NCBI GenBank assembly: GCA_025800385.1
Contig: JAOXRS010000123.1
Location: 1 to 64,000 of the forward strand
From: Candidatus Albibeggiatoa sp. nov. NOAA
GTDB lineage: Bacteria > Pseudomonadota > Gammaproteobacteria > Beggiatoales > Beggiatoaceae
Direction of reading: 5' to 3'
DNA: 64,000 nucleotides
The translations under genes and the position numbers were made by a program. Below the pieces are notes generated by a model that did no database searches, was not told where the DNA came from, and worked only from the letters and a program-made list of their open reading frames with translations. This document shows, piece by piece, positions 10,439-20,128 of this stretch. Positions within the stretch are counted from its first letter, which is position 1, and every line of letters starts with the position of its first letter.

Positions 10439-10657
10439 CTATTGACAATTTTTCTCATTGTAAAGTTGTGTAATATGTGAACGTCTATCGCCAATAGTTT
10501 CTAAAGTTTGACCCACATCATAGTAGGTATAAGCTGACCCCAGTAACCAGAATAGTGCTGCTGCCACATTCGTACCTGTCATGCCTTTTTTTGATTCAAC
10601 CTTTTTTTCAGCTTGATCGAGTCGTTGTAATTCGTATTTTAAATTTGAACAAGACAA
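10439..10657 (-). CDS. Small conserved membrane-associated protein, possibly 5'-frameshifted
   Basis: The readable frame gives 72 residues from a TTG: a Cys near the start (SCSNLKYELQRLDQAEKK), one hydrophobic segment (NVAAALFWLLGSAYTYYD, about 29-46) and a basic tail ending RRSHITQLYNEKNC. It resembles small envelope proteins and lipoproteins that carry an RRxHLxxLYxxK tail. The same frame extends upstream without an ATG to a stop near 10699. In another frame an ATG at 10695 opens MRKKQLFKLAIVVCLVQI, which looks like a signal peptide. The two frames are separated by one base at a run of seven A (10684-10690), so an indel, slippage or a mutation is possible. The coordinates are therefore minimal. 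Confidence 0.5.
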   Translation of the reverse strand: MSCSNLKYELQRLDQAEKKVESKKGMTGTNVAAALFWLLGSAYTYYDVGQTLETIGDRRSHITQLYNEKNCQ

Positions 10658-10733
10658 ACGACGATCGCCAGCTTGAACAACTGTTTTTTTCTCATTTTAA
10701 ATCAAGCCCTTTTTTCCATGCACGCAATACCAA

Positions 10734-11348
10734 TTAATCAGAGAGCAAACCTTGTAATAGTTTGGATAAGTTGGATTGTTGTACAGATTGTTTTAAACGT
10801 TGGCAATGGATAATAGTTTGTAGTTCTTGCAATGCCTGATTAAAATCATCGTTGACCACTAAATAATCAAATTCGTGACAATGACGCATTTCATCAATGG
10901 CAGCTTGTAAACGACGTTGAATCACTTCAGCACTGTCTTTTCCTCGCCCATATAAGCGTTCTGATAAAGCTTGTTTTGAAGGCGGCAAAATAAAAATACT
11001 AATCGCTTCAGGCATTAATTGACGTACTTTTTCAGCTCCCTGCCAATCAATTTCCAATATAATATCAATACCTTGCTGTAGCTTTGAATCAACCCATGTT
11101 TTAGACGTACCATAATAATTACCAAATACAGTCGCGTGCTCTAAAAATGTATTTTCGGCAAGCATGGTTTCAAATTCTGCTTTCTCAACAAAATAGTAAT
11201 TCACGCCATGTACTTCACCGTCTCGGGCTGGACGCGTGGTGTGTGATACAGAGACTTGTAAATTGTCTGTATTGGCTAATAGTGATTTGACGAGGCTGGT
11301 TTTGCCTGTGCCTGAAGGAGCAGAAATAATATATAAATGGCCTTGCAT
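10734..11348 (-). CDS. gmk: Guanylate kinase
   Basis: This 204-residue enzyme phosphorylates GMP to GDP with ATP, an essential step of nucleotide metabolism in the cytoplasm. The P-loop APSGTGKT is at 10-17. The GMP-binding segment includes SHTTRPARDGEVHGVNYYFV (about 35-54), and the lid region has RLYGRGKDSAEVIQRRL (about 131-147). Length and order match the family. It lies 12 bases downstream of glmM on the same strand, so the two are probably cotranscribed; the ATG at 11348 is placed by family alignment. Confidence 0.97.
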   Translation of the reverse strand: MQGHLYIISAPSGTGKTSLVKSLLANTDNLQVSVSHTTRPARDGEVHGVNYYFVEKAEFETMLAENTFLEHATVFGNYYGTSKTWVDSKLQQGIDIILEIDWQGAEKVRQLMPEAISIFILPPSKQALSERLYGRGKDSAEVIQRRLQAAIDEMRHCHEFDYLVVNDDFNQALQELQTIIHCQRLKQSVQQSNLSKLLQGLLSD

Positions 11349-11360
11349 ATCTAAAAGTCC

Positions 11361-12707
11361 TTAACTTGCTACCTGACTGACAACTTGCGCTAATTGCTGA
11401 GCGGTGGTCTCAACTTGTTTTACGTCAAACCCTTCCACCATAACACGAATCACAGGCTCTGTGCCTGATGCGCGTAGTAATACCCGACCTTGTCCTGCGA
11501 GTGTTTGCTCTGCATCCTTTACCGCTTGCTGAATAATAACATTTTCTAAATCAATGGGCTGTTTAATTGGTACGTTAATCATATGTTGAGGTGATTTACG
11601 CATTCCTGCTTTAAGTTCATATAAGCTAAGGTTGGATTGTGCCATAATCGCTAAAATTTGCAGCGCAGTGATAATACCATCGCCTGTTGTTGTACGATCT
11701 AGACATAAAATATGGCCTGATGATTCGCCACCTAAACTACTATCCAATTGTTGTAATTTTTCTAAAACGTATCGGTCGCCTACTTTTGCACGTTGAAAAT
11801 CAATACCTTGTGTTGTTAAAGCCTGTTCTAAACCTAAATTACTCATCACAGTACCCACAACACTGCCCCGTAATACGCCTGCTCGGTGTTTATCCATCGC
11901 GATAACGAATAACAATTCATCCCCATCGACAACTTGACCTTGAGCATCAACCATAATGACTCGATCGCCATCACCATCTAACGCAATACCCAAGTCTGCT
12001 TGATGTTCTAACACTGCTTTTTGTAATGCTTGCGGTTGCGTTGCACCAAAGCCTGCATTGATGTTTAAACCATCAGGTTCTGCACCAATGGAGATCACTT
12101 GAGCATCTAGCTCGCTAAATACATTGGGGGCGATATGATAGGTTGCACCATGTGCACAATCCACGACAATTTTAAAACCTTTTAGGTTCACATCATAAGG
12201 TATTGTACTTTTACAAAATTCAATGTAACGCCCTGCTGCATCGCTAATCCGTTTAGCCTTACCTAATTGGCTTGGTTCAACCGTTTGCATGGGTTCGTCT
12301 AATTTAGCTTCAATTTCCAGTTCTAGTTCATCAGGTAATTTAGTGCCTGCTTTGGAAAAAAATTTGATGCCATTATCTTGAAAGGGGTTGTGTGATGCGC
12401 TGATAACAATACCTGCTTGCGCATGAAAAGTACGGGTTAAATAAGCGATCGCAGGTGTAGGCATAGGGCCTAATAAACGAATATCCATACCCGCAGCGGA
12501 TAAGCCTGCTTCTAAAGCAGATTCAAACATGTAACCAGAAATACGTGTGTCTTTACCAATTAAAACTTTATTACTGCCATTATCATTGTTTTGACCTAAA
12601 ACTTGTCCAACAGCCCAACCTAGTTTTAATACGAATTCGGGCGTAATTGGTGGCTTACCAACGACACCTCTAATGCCATCAGTACCAAAATATTTACGTT
12701 GTTGCAT
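11361..12707 (-). CDS. glmM: Phosphoglucosamine mutase
   Basis: This 448-residue enzyme interconverts glucosamine-6-phosphate and glucosamine-1-phosphate on the path to UDP-GlcNAc for peptidoglycan and LPS. The phosphoserine loop [12 protein letters not shown] has its catalytic Ser at about 105. The metal loop DGDGDR follows at about 243, and the sugar-binding GGESSGH near 328. The phosphate-binding [12 protein letters not shown] is near the C-terminus. Length is typical. It is followed closely by gmk. Elsewhere glmM often follows folP or ftsH; that context is absent here. Confidence 0.97.
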   Translation of the reverse strand: MQQRKYFGTDGIRGVVGKPPITPEFVLKLGWAVGQVLGQNNDNGSNKVLIGKDTRISGYMFESALEAGLSAAGMDIRLLGPMPTPAIAYLTRTFHAQAGIVISASHNPFQDNGIKFFSKAGTKLPDELELEIEAKLDEPMQTVEPSQLGKAKRISDAAGRYIEFCKSTIPYDVNLKGFKIVVDCAHGATYHIAPNVFSELDAQVISIGAEPDGLNINAGFGATQPQALQKAVLEHQADLGIALDGDGDRVIMVDAQGQVVDGDELLFVIAMDKHRAGVLRGSVVGTVMSNLGLEQALTTQGIDFQRAKVGDRYVLEKLQQLDSSLGGESSGHILCLDRTTTGDGIITALQILAIMAQSNLSLYELKAGMRKSPQHMINVPIKQPIDLENVIIQQAVKDAEQTLAGQGRVLLRASGTEPVIRVMVEGFDVKQVETTAQQLAQVVSQVAS

Positions 12708-13076
12708 TGTTATTTTTTAGAGTAATAGAAAAAGATGATAAGACAATGATAACAAACTCAGGCCTAGTATTCTTATGGTTTTCATAATAAAAATACATGG
12801 TTCTCCATAAGTCTTTAATAAATGTACTCAAGTCATTTAAAAAACTATCATAAAAAAATCCAAAATAGGAAAATTGAAATATATACATAGATTCAGTAAA
12901 TTAAATGTGATGAACCCTTTTTTATTAAATTAAGTTAAATGACTATCAATAAAACTGATGACTTATCAATGTGCATTCTTGAAAAGTATGAAATATACTT
13001 TAAACCTTGATGAGTGTTAGTTGTGCCTTATATTATTAAGCTATGTAATACAAATAATACTAATTGAGGATGAATT
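12708..13076. other. Divergent intergenic region, glmM / Sel1 gene
   Basis: These 369 AT-rich bases separate two divergent genes and so must hold both promoters. For the rightward gene a TTGTGC box near 13020 lies 17 bases before TGTAAT, a weak match. A Shine-Dalgarno-like GAGG precedes the ATG at 13077. I see no gene, RNA or notable repeat. Confidence 0.4.
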
Positions 13077-13514
13077 ATGTCAGAACAATTATCTGCTGAG
13101 CAAAGCATGAGTTTACAAAGTGGCATCGCTGCATTTGAAACCAAACAATTTGCCCGTGCCCAACAGTTACTGTCACCACTTGCAGAGCAGGGACAAGTTG
13201 ACGCACAATATCGCATGGCCATCATGTGTCAAAATGGTTTGGGCATGGTTGCAAATGAGAAAAATGCCGAAAAATATATGCGTGGAGCAGCGGAACAAGG
13301 TCATGCTATGGCACAACATGGGCTTGGCTTTATGTATATGCAAGGCGAATGTGTTGAGCAAAATGATGTGCTTGCTGTCGAATGGTTTCAAAAAGCGGCG
13401 GATCAAGAACTAGTGGGTTCAATGACGACATTAGCTATGATGTATGAGCAAGGTCGAGGTGTTCAACAAAACACGGAAAAAGCCCAATTTTGGTATAAAA
13501 AAGCAGGATTCTAA
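13077..13514 (+). CDS. Sel1-like repeat protein
   Basis: The 145 residues hold three Sel1-type TPR-like repeats with cores such as AQYRMAIMCQNGLGMVANEKNAEKY, AQHGLGFMYMQGECVEQNDVLAVEWFQKAA and LAMMYEQGRGVQQN, preceded by a helical pair. Sel1 repeats are protein-binding superhelices. There is no signal peptide, so it is likely cytoplasmic. The downstream pilin-like gene begins 3 bases after its stop, which suggests an operon and perhaps a role in assembling or regulating that secreted product. The precise function is unknown. Confidence 0.85.
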   Translation: MSEQLSAEQSMSLQSGIAAFETKQFARAQQLLSPLAEQGQVDAQYRMAIMCQNGLGMVANEKNAEKYMRGAAEQGHAMAQHGLGFMYMQGECVEQNDVLAVEWFQKAADQELVGSMTTLAMMYEQGRGVQQNTEKAQFWYKKAGF

Positions 13515-13517
13515 TGT

Positions 13518-14132
13518 ATGTGGCAACAACGCGGCTTTTCACTATTAGAAATGGCGATTGCAATATTGGCTCTGAGTTTGATTTTAGCAAGTGTTGTACA
13601 ATTTCTGCGGGTACAATCAGAATCCAATGCATTAAGAGAAACAGACCTGCAGTTACAAGTGATTCGAGAAGCGTTGTTAGGCTTTGCCACCATAGAAGAA
13701 CGTTTGCCCTGTCCTGCTGCAAATGAGAATGGACAAGAGGCAAGCAACCTCTGCACACAGGAAGGTTACTTGCCTTGGGCAACTTTAGCAATTGATGGAC
13801 GTGATGCGTGGGGAAGTATATTTCGATATCGAATAGATAAAAATTTTGCTGCAACTATTCCTGATAACTTAGAGACGGGCGATCAATTACAAATTAAAAA
13901 AATAACAGATAGTGATTCGGGATTATCTACTTGGACTGTGACAAACAGTGTTGTAGTGGCTATTTTCTTTTCGGTTGGCGCGGACAAAACAGCGAACAGC
14001 TACAATGGTGATGGTAATGCAGATAGATATGCATATGATGAATACACTGATAGCTTTGACGACCGTTTGTCGTGGTTAAGCACTCATGATCTTGTTGGGG
14101 GTATGTTGCGTGTTGGTAAATGGCCTTTATAG
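13518..14132 (+). CDS. Prepilin-like (type II secretion/type IV pilus pseudopilin) protein
   Basis: The 204-residue protein begins MWQQRGFSLLEMAIAILALS. This is a type III signal peptide: cleavage by prepilin peptidase is expected between G6 and F7, with the conserved Glu five residues into the mature protein and a hydrophobic helix of about 20 residues. The C-terminal domain contains two Cys (LPCPAANEN and NLCTQEG, about residues 56 and 71) and a segment with GxWGxxxRYR-like spacing, as in minor pseudopilins. I start at the second of two overlapping ATGs because only that frame gives the signal. It probably sits in the inner membrane or a pseudopilus. The target apparatus is not encoded nearby, except for a GspF/PilC-like gene at 56389. 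Confidence 0.85.
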   Translation: MWQQRGFSLLEMAIAILALSLILASVVQFLRVQSESNALRETDLQLQVIREALLGFATIEERLPCPAANENGQEASNLCTQEGYLPWATLAIDGRDAWGSIFRYRIDKNFAATIPDNLETGDQLQIKKITDSDSGLSTWTVTNSVVVAIFFSVGADKTANSYNGDGNADRYAYDEYTDSFDDRLSWLSTHDLVGGMLRVGKWPL

Positions 14133-14145
14133 GTTTAACACCTGA

Positions 14146-15345
14146 TTAAGCAGCTTGCCTTTTTAGAATAAAATAAAACAAACTGCCTTCGCCTTGCTTA
14201 CTTTCAACACCTGCTTCACCGTCTAATTTTTCTACAATTTGTTTCACAATCGATAAGCCCAAACCATGACCCTCAATACGTTTCTGATGTAAGCGAGTAA
14301 AAGGGGTAAACAAACGAGCTTTTTCTGCTGGATTCATACCATGACCGTTGTCTTTTACCCAAAAGCGCACACGGGCATTCGGCAGTGTTTCCGCGCCAAT
14401 TTTCAATTCTGGAGGATGGCCACCATACTTAATTGCATTGGAAATGTAGTTTAACCAAATTTCCTCAATCCACGTACCATAACCCCAAACTGTCGGCAAT
14501 TCTGTCTGAATATCAATTTTTGCTTGTGCTTGCTCAATCACATAAGCCAAACGGTTATCAAGCACTTGAGAAACCAGCTTCTGCATATCAACTGTTTCGA
14601 ATTGTATTTCTTGTTGCCTTGAAACACCTGCTAACAGTAATAAGCCTTGAATGATATTTGATAAATTTCTGCCCGATTGATGAATCATCTTAAGCCGATT
14701 TAACATCTTTTCGGTAACATTATCACCTTGTTTAGCAGTTAAACATAAAGCTTCGCTTAAGCCAATTACACCAGAAAGGGGGTTTTTCAAATCATGCGCC
14801 ACAGTATGGGCAAATGCATCTAACTCCATATTGCGTTTTTCTAGTTCTTCACCTCGGCGGCGCAATTGTTCAGTTTTTTCTAATAAACAGTCATTTAATT
14901 CGCTTAAGGCAACTTGGGCTTGTTGGCGTTGTTGTACTTCGACTTGTAAAGCTTTATTGAGGCGGTCAATTTTAAGATGGGTGTTAACACGGGCTAATAC
15001 TTCTTCCTGATTTAGTGGCTTGGTAATATAATCTACTGCACCGAGAGATAAACCTTTTACCTTTTCTTGACTATTTTCCAAAGCCGTAATGAAAATGACA
15101 GGGATATCTTGAGTGGCCTTATCAGCTTTTAAACGTTGACATACTTCAAACCCATCCATTTCAGGCATCATAATGTCTAACAAAATCAAATCAGGTTGCG
15201 CTTGTTTGGCTTTTTGTAAACCACTTTTGCCATCTTTGGTTGCTAAAACGCGGAAACCTTGATTACTTAAAAAGTGCATTAATACTTTAATATTATCAGG
15301 CGTATCATCAATCAGTAGTAGCGTTGTTTCAGTTTGCCTAAGCAT
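14146..15345 (-). CDS. Response regulator-histidine kinase hybrid
   Basis: The 399 residues start with a receiver domain (5 to about 120; phospho-acceptor Asp57 in LILLDIMMPEMDG, Lys in the YITKP block). A coiled coil follows (about 125-175), then HisKA with phospho-accepting His184 (VAHDLKNPL), and a HATPase_c domain with N-box NAIKYGG, DNGHGM and GHGLGLS. There is no transmembrane segment or signal peptide. The REC-first layout is that of cytosolic relay kinases that take phosphate from, or work with, a membrane or PAS kinase. It is only 10 bases downstream of the giant PAS kinase on the same strand, so the two form one operon and one signalling pathway. Confidence 0.95.
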   Translation of the reverse strand: MLRQTETTLLLIDDTPDNIKVLMHFLSNQGFRVLATKDGKSGLQKAKQAQPDLILLDIMMPEMDGFEVCQRLKADKATQDIPVIFITALENSQEKVKGLSLGAVDYITKPLNQEEVLARVNTHLKIDRLNKALQVEVQQRQQAQVALSELNDCLLEKTEQLRRRGEELEKRNMELDAFAHTVAHDLKNPLSGVIGLSEALCLTAKQGDNVTEKMLNRLKMIHQSGRNLSNIIQGLLLLAGVSRQQEIQFETVDMQKLVSQVLDNRLAYVIEQAQAKIDIQTELPTVWGYGTWIEEIWLNYISNAIKYGGHPPELKIGAETLPNARVRFWVKDNGHGMNPAEKARLFTPFTRLHQKRIEGHGLGLSIVKQIVEKLDGEAGVESKQGEGSLFYFILKRQAA

Positions 15346-15355
15346 TCCCTATACC

Positions 15356-18300
15356 TTAAGACTGTTGTAGTAGCTCACAAATTTTTTCACACTCAATATC
15401 TTCTGCAAGATGACGAATTGTTTCTAACTGTACTTGCATATCAGCAGACAAGGCATTGATATAATCCAAAATCCCTTGTACATCTCCCATGTTAGCAAAA
15501 TCATATAAATCTTGAATTTGTTGCTCAGATAAACCACTTTGTGTAACATCAAATTGTGTTTCATTGGTGGCTTTTTCCGACGAGACTGTTTTATAAATCC
15601 AATCTAAATTTAAATGTTTTTGCAGACAATCTTGTAGCTGCTTATGATTGATCGGTTTTGCAATAAAATCAACAAAGCCTGCTTGCATGGTTTTCTGCAT
15701 ATCTTGTGCGAATGTACTGGCAGATACGGCAATAATAGGAATTGAAAGCCGATGCTGTTGAATTTGTTCTAGTGCAGTGTAACCATCCATCCCCGGCATT
15801 ACTAAATCCATAAAAATCAGGGCTGGCTCATGAGTAAGTGTCATTTTTACCGCTTGTTGACCTGTTTTAGCTTCTAACGTTTTAAAACCCAGTAATGAAA
15901 GCATTTTTGCCAAGACCAATCTATTTTCTAATTTATCATCCACTACCAAAATTGTGGGTGCATCACCCTGAAAGCCAATAATAGCTTGTTCATAATGTGC
16001 TGCTTGATAGTGATCTGTTTTGGTCACTGTAGGCAAAGGTAAATTCACTGAAAATACACTGCCTTTACCCAATTCACTGCTGGCTTTTAAGCTGCCTTGC
16101 ATCATTTTGATTAATTTATTGGTAATAGAAAGCCCTAGACCTGTGCCTTTTAATCGATAGTAGTAAGCACCTGCTTGTTGAAATGGGTCAAAAATTTTCT
16201 CAAGGTCTTGCTTATCGATGCCAATGCCAGAATCTTCGACCAGACAATGGATATTGTTTTCTGCATAAGCCATACGAAAATAGATTTTTCCACCTTCGTT
16301 GGTATATTTCACGGCATTACTAAGTAGATTAATCAATATTTGACGCAAACGTTTTTCATCACCATATACAATGTAAGGCAAGTCAGTCAATGGTTCATAA
16401 TGATAATGTAGCTTTTTATCAATCGCCCGCATTCGGAACATTTCATTAATATCTTGAATCAAAAGCTGTAAGTCAAAATCAACCGTACTTAGCTCTAATC
16501 TGCCTGCTTCAATTTTGGATAAGTCTAAAATATCGTTAATCAATGTCAGCAAATATTCCGCATTACGATGAATGATATTAATCCCATCTTTATAATCGCT
16601 GGACATGGCCGCATCTTGACGGAAAATTTGAGTGTAACCCAACACCGCATTTAACGGTGTACGTAACTCATGACTCATATTGGCCAGAAAAGTGGTTTTC
16701 GCATAATTTGCAGCTTCTGCTAATTCCTTGGCTTGCTGCAATTCTACTTCGGCTTGTTTACGCTCATTTAAATCGACAATAATGCCTAACAAGGCCACCA
16801 ATTCGCCGTCTCGCTCAATTGCTGATGCCCATAAGTCCACCCAGAAAACCTGTCCATCTCCACGTATAAAACGTTTTTCAACCCGATAGCTGGTTAATTC
16901 ACGATTGAGCACCTGTTTAAAATATTGGTTGCTGCTATTTACATCATCTGAATGAGTTAAATGACGGAATGTTTTACCGATGATTTCTTCGTGGGAATAG
17001 CCCAACATATTCAAAAATTGTTCATTGGCTTGGATATAGTAGCCACCCAAATTAACCAAGCTAATACCAACCGTCGCATTATTAAAAATAGCTTTGAAAC
17101 GTGACTCACTTTCTTGCAGCGCGACTTCGGCTTGTTTTTGTTCGGTTAAATCCGTATACGTACCAACCATACGGATGGCTTTCCCATCTTTATTCCATAC
17201 CGCCATGCCTCTGTCCAATACCCAAATATAATGCCCATCTTTATGCCGCATCCGATAGGTTAATTCATAAACAGGTAGCTCATGATTTAAATAAGCATCA
17301 ATTTGTGCTAAAACCCATGCATAATCATCAGGATGTAGACGCTTTCGCCACTCATCAACATGGTGCGGCATCTCATAAGTTTTATAGCCTAGAATTTGTT
17401 TAAACCGAGGAGAATAATATTCAGCACCTGACAATACATCCCAGTCCCAAATCCCTTCTTTCGCGCCTTGTACCGCAAGATCAAAACGTTGTTCACTTTG
17501 ACGCAAAGCTTGTTCAATTTGTTTACGTTGGGTGATATCAATAAATGACCAAATCACGCCATCTTTTAAATTGGTTTGATCTAGTAAACGGCCGCTCATA
17601 TATAGCCAAATTGTTTGACCATTTTTATGTTTAAACTGATACTCAATATCTTTAATATCAGTTGTCATAGCCTGTGTATAATATTGTCCAAACTGCTCAT
17701 AACTATCATATGAAACATGTAACAGTCGTGCAGATTTACCAATGGTTTCATCACGTTGATAGCCTAGTAATGTCAGTGCGGCTAGGTTCATTTCATGAAT
17801 AATGCGATCCGATGAAACGATTAGAATGCCCGCCATATTGTTGTTTAATACCGCTTCTTGCCATGTTAACGTCTCTTTTAAACGGGTTTCGCTATCACGC
17901 AATTGCTGCTCGGCGCGGACTTGCTCACTAATATTCACTGCAATGCCTAATACACTTTCGCCAGTGGTTTGATCTAAGATCAGTAAATTCTCAAACCCAA
18001 ATAATTGCCCATTATGTTCAAAAATATCGGTATAACGTTGATTTTGCCCCGCTAATACTTTTTGAAAATAAGGCTTAATTTGCGGATAAACATCTAAAGC
18101 ACTTTGACCAACCAATTGATTAGGTGTTAAGTGTAATGCTTCTAAGCCTTGGCCTTGTGATTCGATAAAAATACCCTCTTTATCTAAACGATATAAAACC
18201 AGCGGTAATTTAAGTAAACTATTGGTGATTTGCGCTAGATTAGATAGGCAATTTTCGGTTTCTTTGATTTTGCTAATATCTTGCATTTGCGCAATTAAAT

Positions 18301-19906
18301 ATAGTGGTTTATTCAACTCATCACGCACAATCGATGCGCTGGCAACTACCCACACTTCATGGCCTTTTTGGTGAATATAGCGTTTTTCTAATTGGAAATG
18401 ACGAATTTGTCCAGTAATAAGCTGTTGTAAACATTGGTCAGTCGGTTCAATATCATTGGGGTGGGTGATTTCTAGCACCGTTTTGGCCAGTAACTCATCT
18501 TCTGAGTAACCTAAAATGCGACATAATGCAGGATTGACTACTTTAAATTGCCCAGAATTATTTAATAAGGCAATGCCCGCCCCACTATTATCAAATACAT
18601 TGCTAAAACGTAATTCACTTTCTTTAAGTTTAAGTTGCGTTTCTCGCAATTCCGTCACATCTTGTACCGTACCAACAAAGCGTTGAGAATCATCTCCATA
18701 CATAATATGCCAATTGGCTTGAATGTAACGTAGCTTGCCATCAGGACAGTGGACATGATAGGCAATGCCCTCTTTTTTCTTAGGCTCTCGAATCGCCCGC
18801 TCTGCAATCCGACGAATATATTCATAATTTTTAGGGGAAATAGGGTATTTAAGCATGTTAGTTTCATGCGGATTAATTTCATTTTCTAACCCAAAAATAT
18901 GATAAGTTTGCACACCCCAATACATATCACCTGTGGCTAAATCTAGTTCCCAATACCCCACGCGCCCAATTTTCTGGGTTTCGAGTAATTTATCTTGTGT
19001 ATTTTGTAAGACTTCTTCTGTTTTACGCCATTCGGTAATATCATGCACAACTGAATATAAATAAGTCACCCCTTCCAATGTCACAGGACTGGAATGCACT
19101 TCTACATCGCGTATTTCACCAGAGGCTAATCGATGTCTGAAGTAAAACTGGGCACGTTGTTCGACCCGCGCAAAATACATTTCTCTCTGCACACCTTCAA
19201 TCGATAATATATTGATATTGTGGATGTACATATCTTTAAACTGTTCAACGCTATACCCGTAGTAATCACATGCGGCCGCATTGGCATCTAAAATTGCACC
19301 ATTTTGGGGGTTAATGAGTAGAAAAACGACTCTGGCTTTATCGAATAATTGGCGATAGTGTACGGCTTGTACTGCATCGTAGGTTTCATTAGATACAGGT
19401 TGCGAGACAGGGACAGATTTTACTTCTAAAATACTAGTACAACACAATGGTGTTTGGGTAATTGTATCAATACAGACATGACTTTCTAAATTGAGATGAA
19501 TCAACTTCCCATTATTTTTCTTAAAGTGCAGTTGGCAGATTTGAGTTTCTTCTGTCGCAAAAGCACGTTTTAAATGCTTATGAAATAATGCCTGTACATC
19601 AGTAGGTAAATAAATAACAAACGGATTGTTTTCTATTTCTTTATTTTCTAAATCAAGTAATTGTTGTGCAGTCGGATTGGCTTGTAAGATTGTCCCCGTT
19701 TTATCAAAGTAGACATAACCAATGGAATTGAAATGATATAACCTGTCTTTTTCTTGGGTTAATGCTTGATTTTGAATTTCAAGTTCAATTTTTTGAATAG
19801 CTAATTCTGTTAATAAATTGCGAGCGGCTTCAGAACAGTCAGGAGGATAATCAAAACCTCTTTGTTCAAATAAAGTTTCTGCTTGTTGCCGAATCGGGTT
19901 AGACAT
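15356..19906 (-). CDS. Multi-PAS hybrid sensor histidine kinase
   Basis: At 1516 residues this is a very large soluble sensor. About eight PAS/PAC modules run from roughly 55 to 1045, several ending in the typical DIT/DLTE linker. HisKA has its His at 1079 (FLANMSHELRTPLN). HATPase_c spans about 1185-1295 (NLLSNAVKY, EDSGIGI, GTGLGLS). A receiver domain spans about 1317-1435 with Asp1367 (FMDLVMPGMDG). A small helical domain (about 1455-1516) ends the protein. No transmembrane segment is seen, so the signals are likely cytoplasmic (redox, oxygen or small ligands). It is first in an operon with the REC-first kinase. Its output regulator is not obvious here. Confidence 0.95.
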   Translation of the reverse strand: MSNPIRQQAETLFEQRGFDYPPDCSEAARNLLTELAIQKIELEIQNQALTQEKDRLYHFNSIGYVYFDKTGTILQANPTAQQLLDLENKEIENNPFVIYLPTDVQALFHKHLKRAFATEETQICQLHFKKNNGKLIHLNLESHVCIDTITQTPLCCTSILEVKSVPVSQPVSNETYDAVQAVHYRQLFDKARVVFLLINPQNGAILDANAAACDYYGYSVEQFKDMYIHNINILSIEGVQREMYFARVEQRAQFYFRHRLASGEIRDVEVHSSPVTLEGVTYLYSVVHDITEWRKTEEVLQNTQDKLLETQKIGRVGYWELDLATGDMYWGVQTYHIFGLENEINPHETNMLKYPISPKNYEYIRRIAERAIREPKKKEGIAYHVHCPDGKLRYIQANWHIMYGDDSQRFVGTVQDVTELRETQLKLKESELRFSNVFDNSGAGIALLNNSGQFKVVNPALCRILGYSEDELLAKTVLEITHPNDIEPTDQCLQQLITGQIRHFQLEKRYIHQKGHEVWVVASASIVRDELNKPLYLIAQMQDISKIKETENCLSNLAQITNSLLKLPLVLYRLDKEGIFIESQGQGLEALHLTPNQLVGQSALDVYPQIKPYFQKVLAGQNQRYTDIFEHNGQLFGFENLLILDQTTGESVLGIAVNISEQVRAEQQLRDSETRLKETLTWQEAVLNNNMAGILIVSSDRIIHEMNLAALTLLGYQRDETIGKSARLLHVSYDSYEQFGQYYTQAMTTDIKDIEYQFKHKNGQTIWLYMSGRLLDQTNLKDGVIWSFIDITQRKQIEQALRQSEQRFDLAVQGAKEGIWDWDVLSGAEYYSPRFKQILGYKTYEMPHHVDEWRKRLHPDDYAWVLAQIDAYLNHELPVYELTYRMRHKDGHYIWVLDRGMAVWNKDGKAIRMVGTYTDLTEQKQAEVALQESESRFKAIFNNATVGISLVNLGGYYIQANEQFLNMLGYSHEEIIGKTFRHLTHSDDVNSSNQYFKQVLNRELTSYRVEKRFIRGDGQVFWVDLWASAIERDGELVALLGIIVDLNERKQAEVELQQAKELAEAANYAKTTFLANMSHELRTPLNAVLGYTQIFRQDAAMSSDYKDGINIIHRNAEYLLTLINDILDLSKIEAGRLELSTVDFDLQLLIQDINEMFRMRAIDKKLHYHYEPLTDLPYIVYGDEKRLRQILINLLSNAVKYTNEGGKIYFRMAYAENNIHCLVEDSGIGIDKQDLEKIFDPFQQAGAYYYRLKGTGLGLSITNKLIKMMQGSLKASSELGKGSVFSVNLPLPTVTKTDHYQAAHYEQAIIGFQGDAPTILVVDDKLENRLVLAKMLSLLGFKTLEAKTGQQAVKMTLTHEPALIFMDLVMPGMDGYTALEQIQQHRLSIPIIAVSASTFAQDMQKTMQAGFVDFIAKPINHKQLQDCLQKHLNLDWIYKTVSSEKATNETQFDVTQSGLSEQQIQDLYDFANMGDVQGILDYINALSADMQVQLETIRHLAEDIECEKICELLQQS

Positions 19907-20128
19907 TATAAGTTACCAATATTACTTTTATATCTACAATAAATTTTATCTACTGCACTAGGCACATTTTAAATGACTCTTAGTCTATAAATAAAGAGCA
20001 AGCTTTAGCTAAATAAGCAGTTTTTACACCATTTGTCCTAATGAGCGCAAAATCTAAAATGAAAACCTCAAAACGTAGTAGCAAGATATGATATAATTCA
20101 ACATTTTCGCCAGCTTGAATCAATAAAG

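Noticed and set aside
12694-12888. A 64-codon leftward frame between glmM and the Sel1 gene
   Set aside because: It overlaps the glmM start region, is rich in aromatic residues from AT-rich DNA and has no ribosome-binding site.
13028-13854. Several overlapping 65-139-codon frames around the Sel1 and pilin-like genes
   Set aside because: The Sel1 and prepilin frames explain the DNA with recognised motifs; the others are on the opposite strand or in alternative frames.
19907-20128. FMN riboswitch upstream of ribBA
   Set aside because: I looked for the AGGGYGAAATTCCC-type core and its stems and found no match; the region is plain AT-rich.
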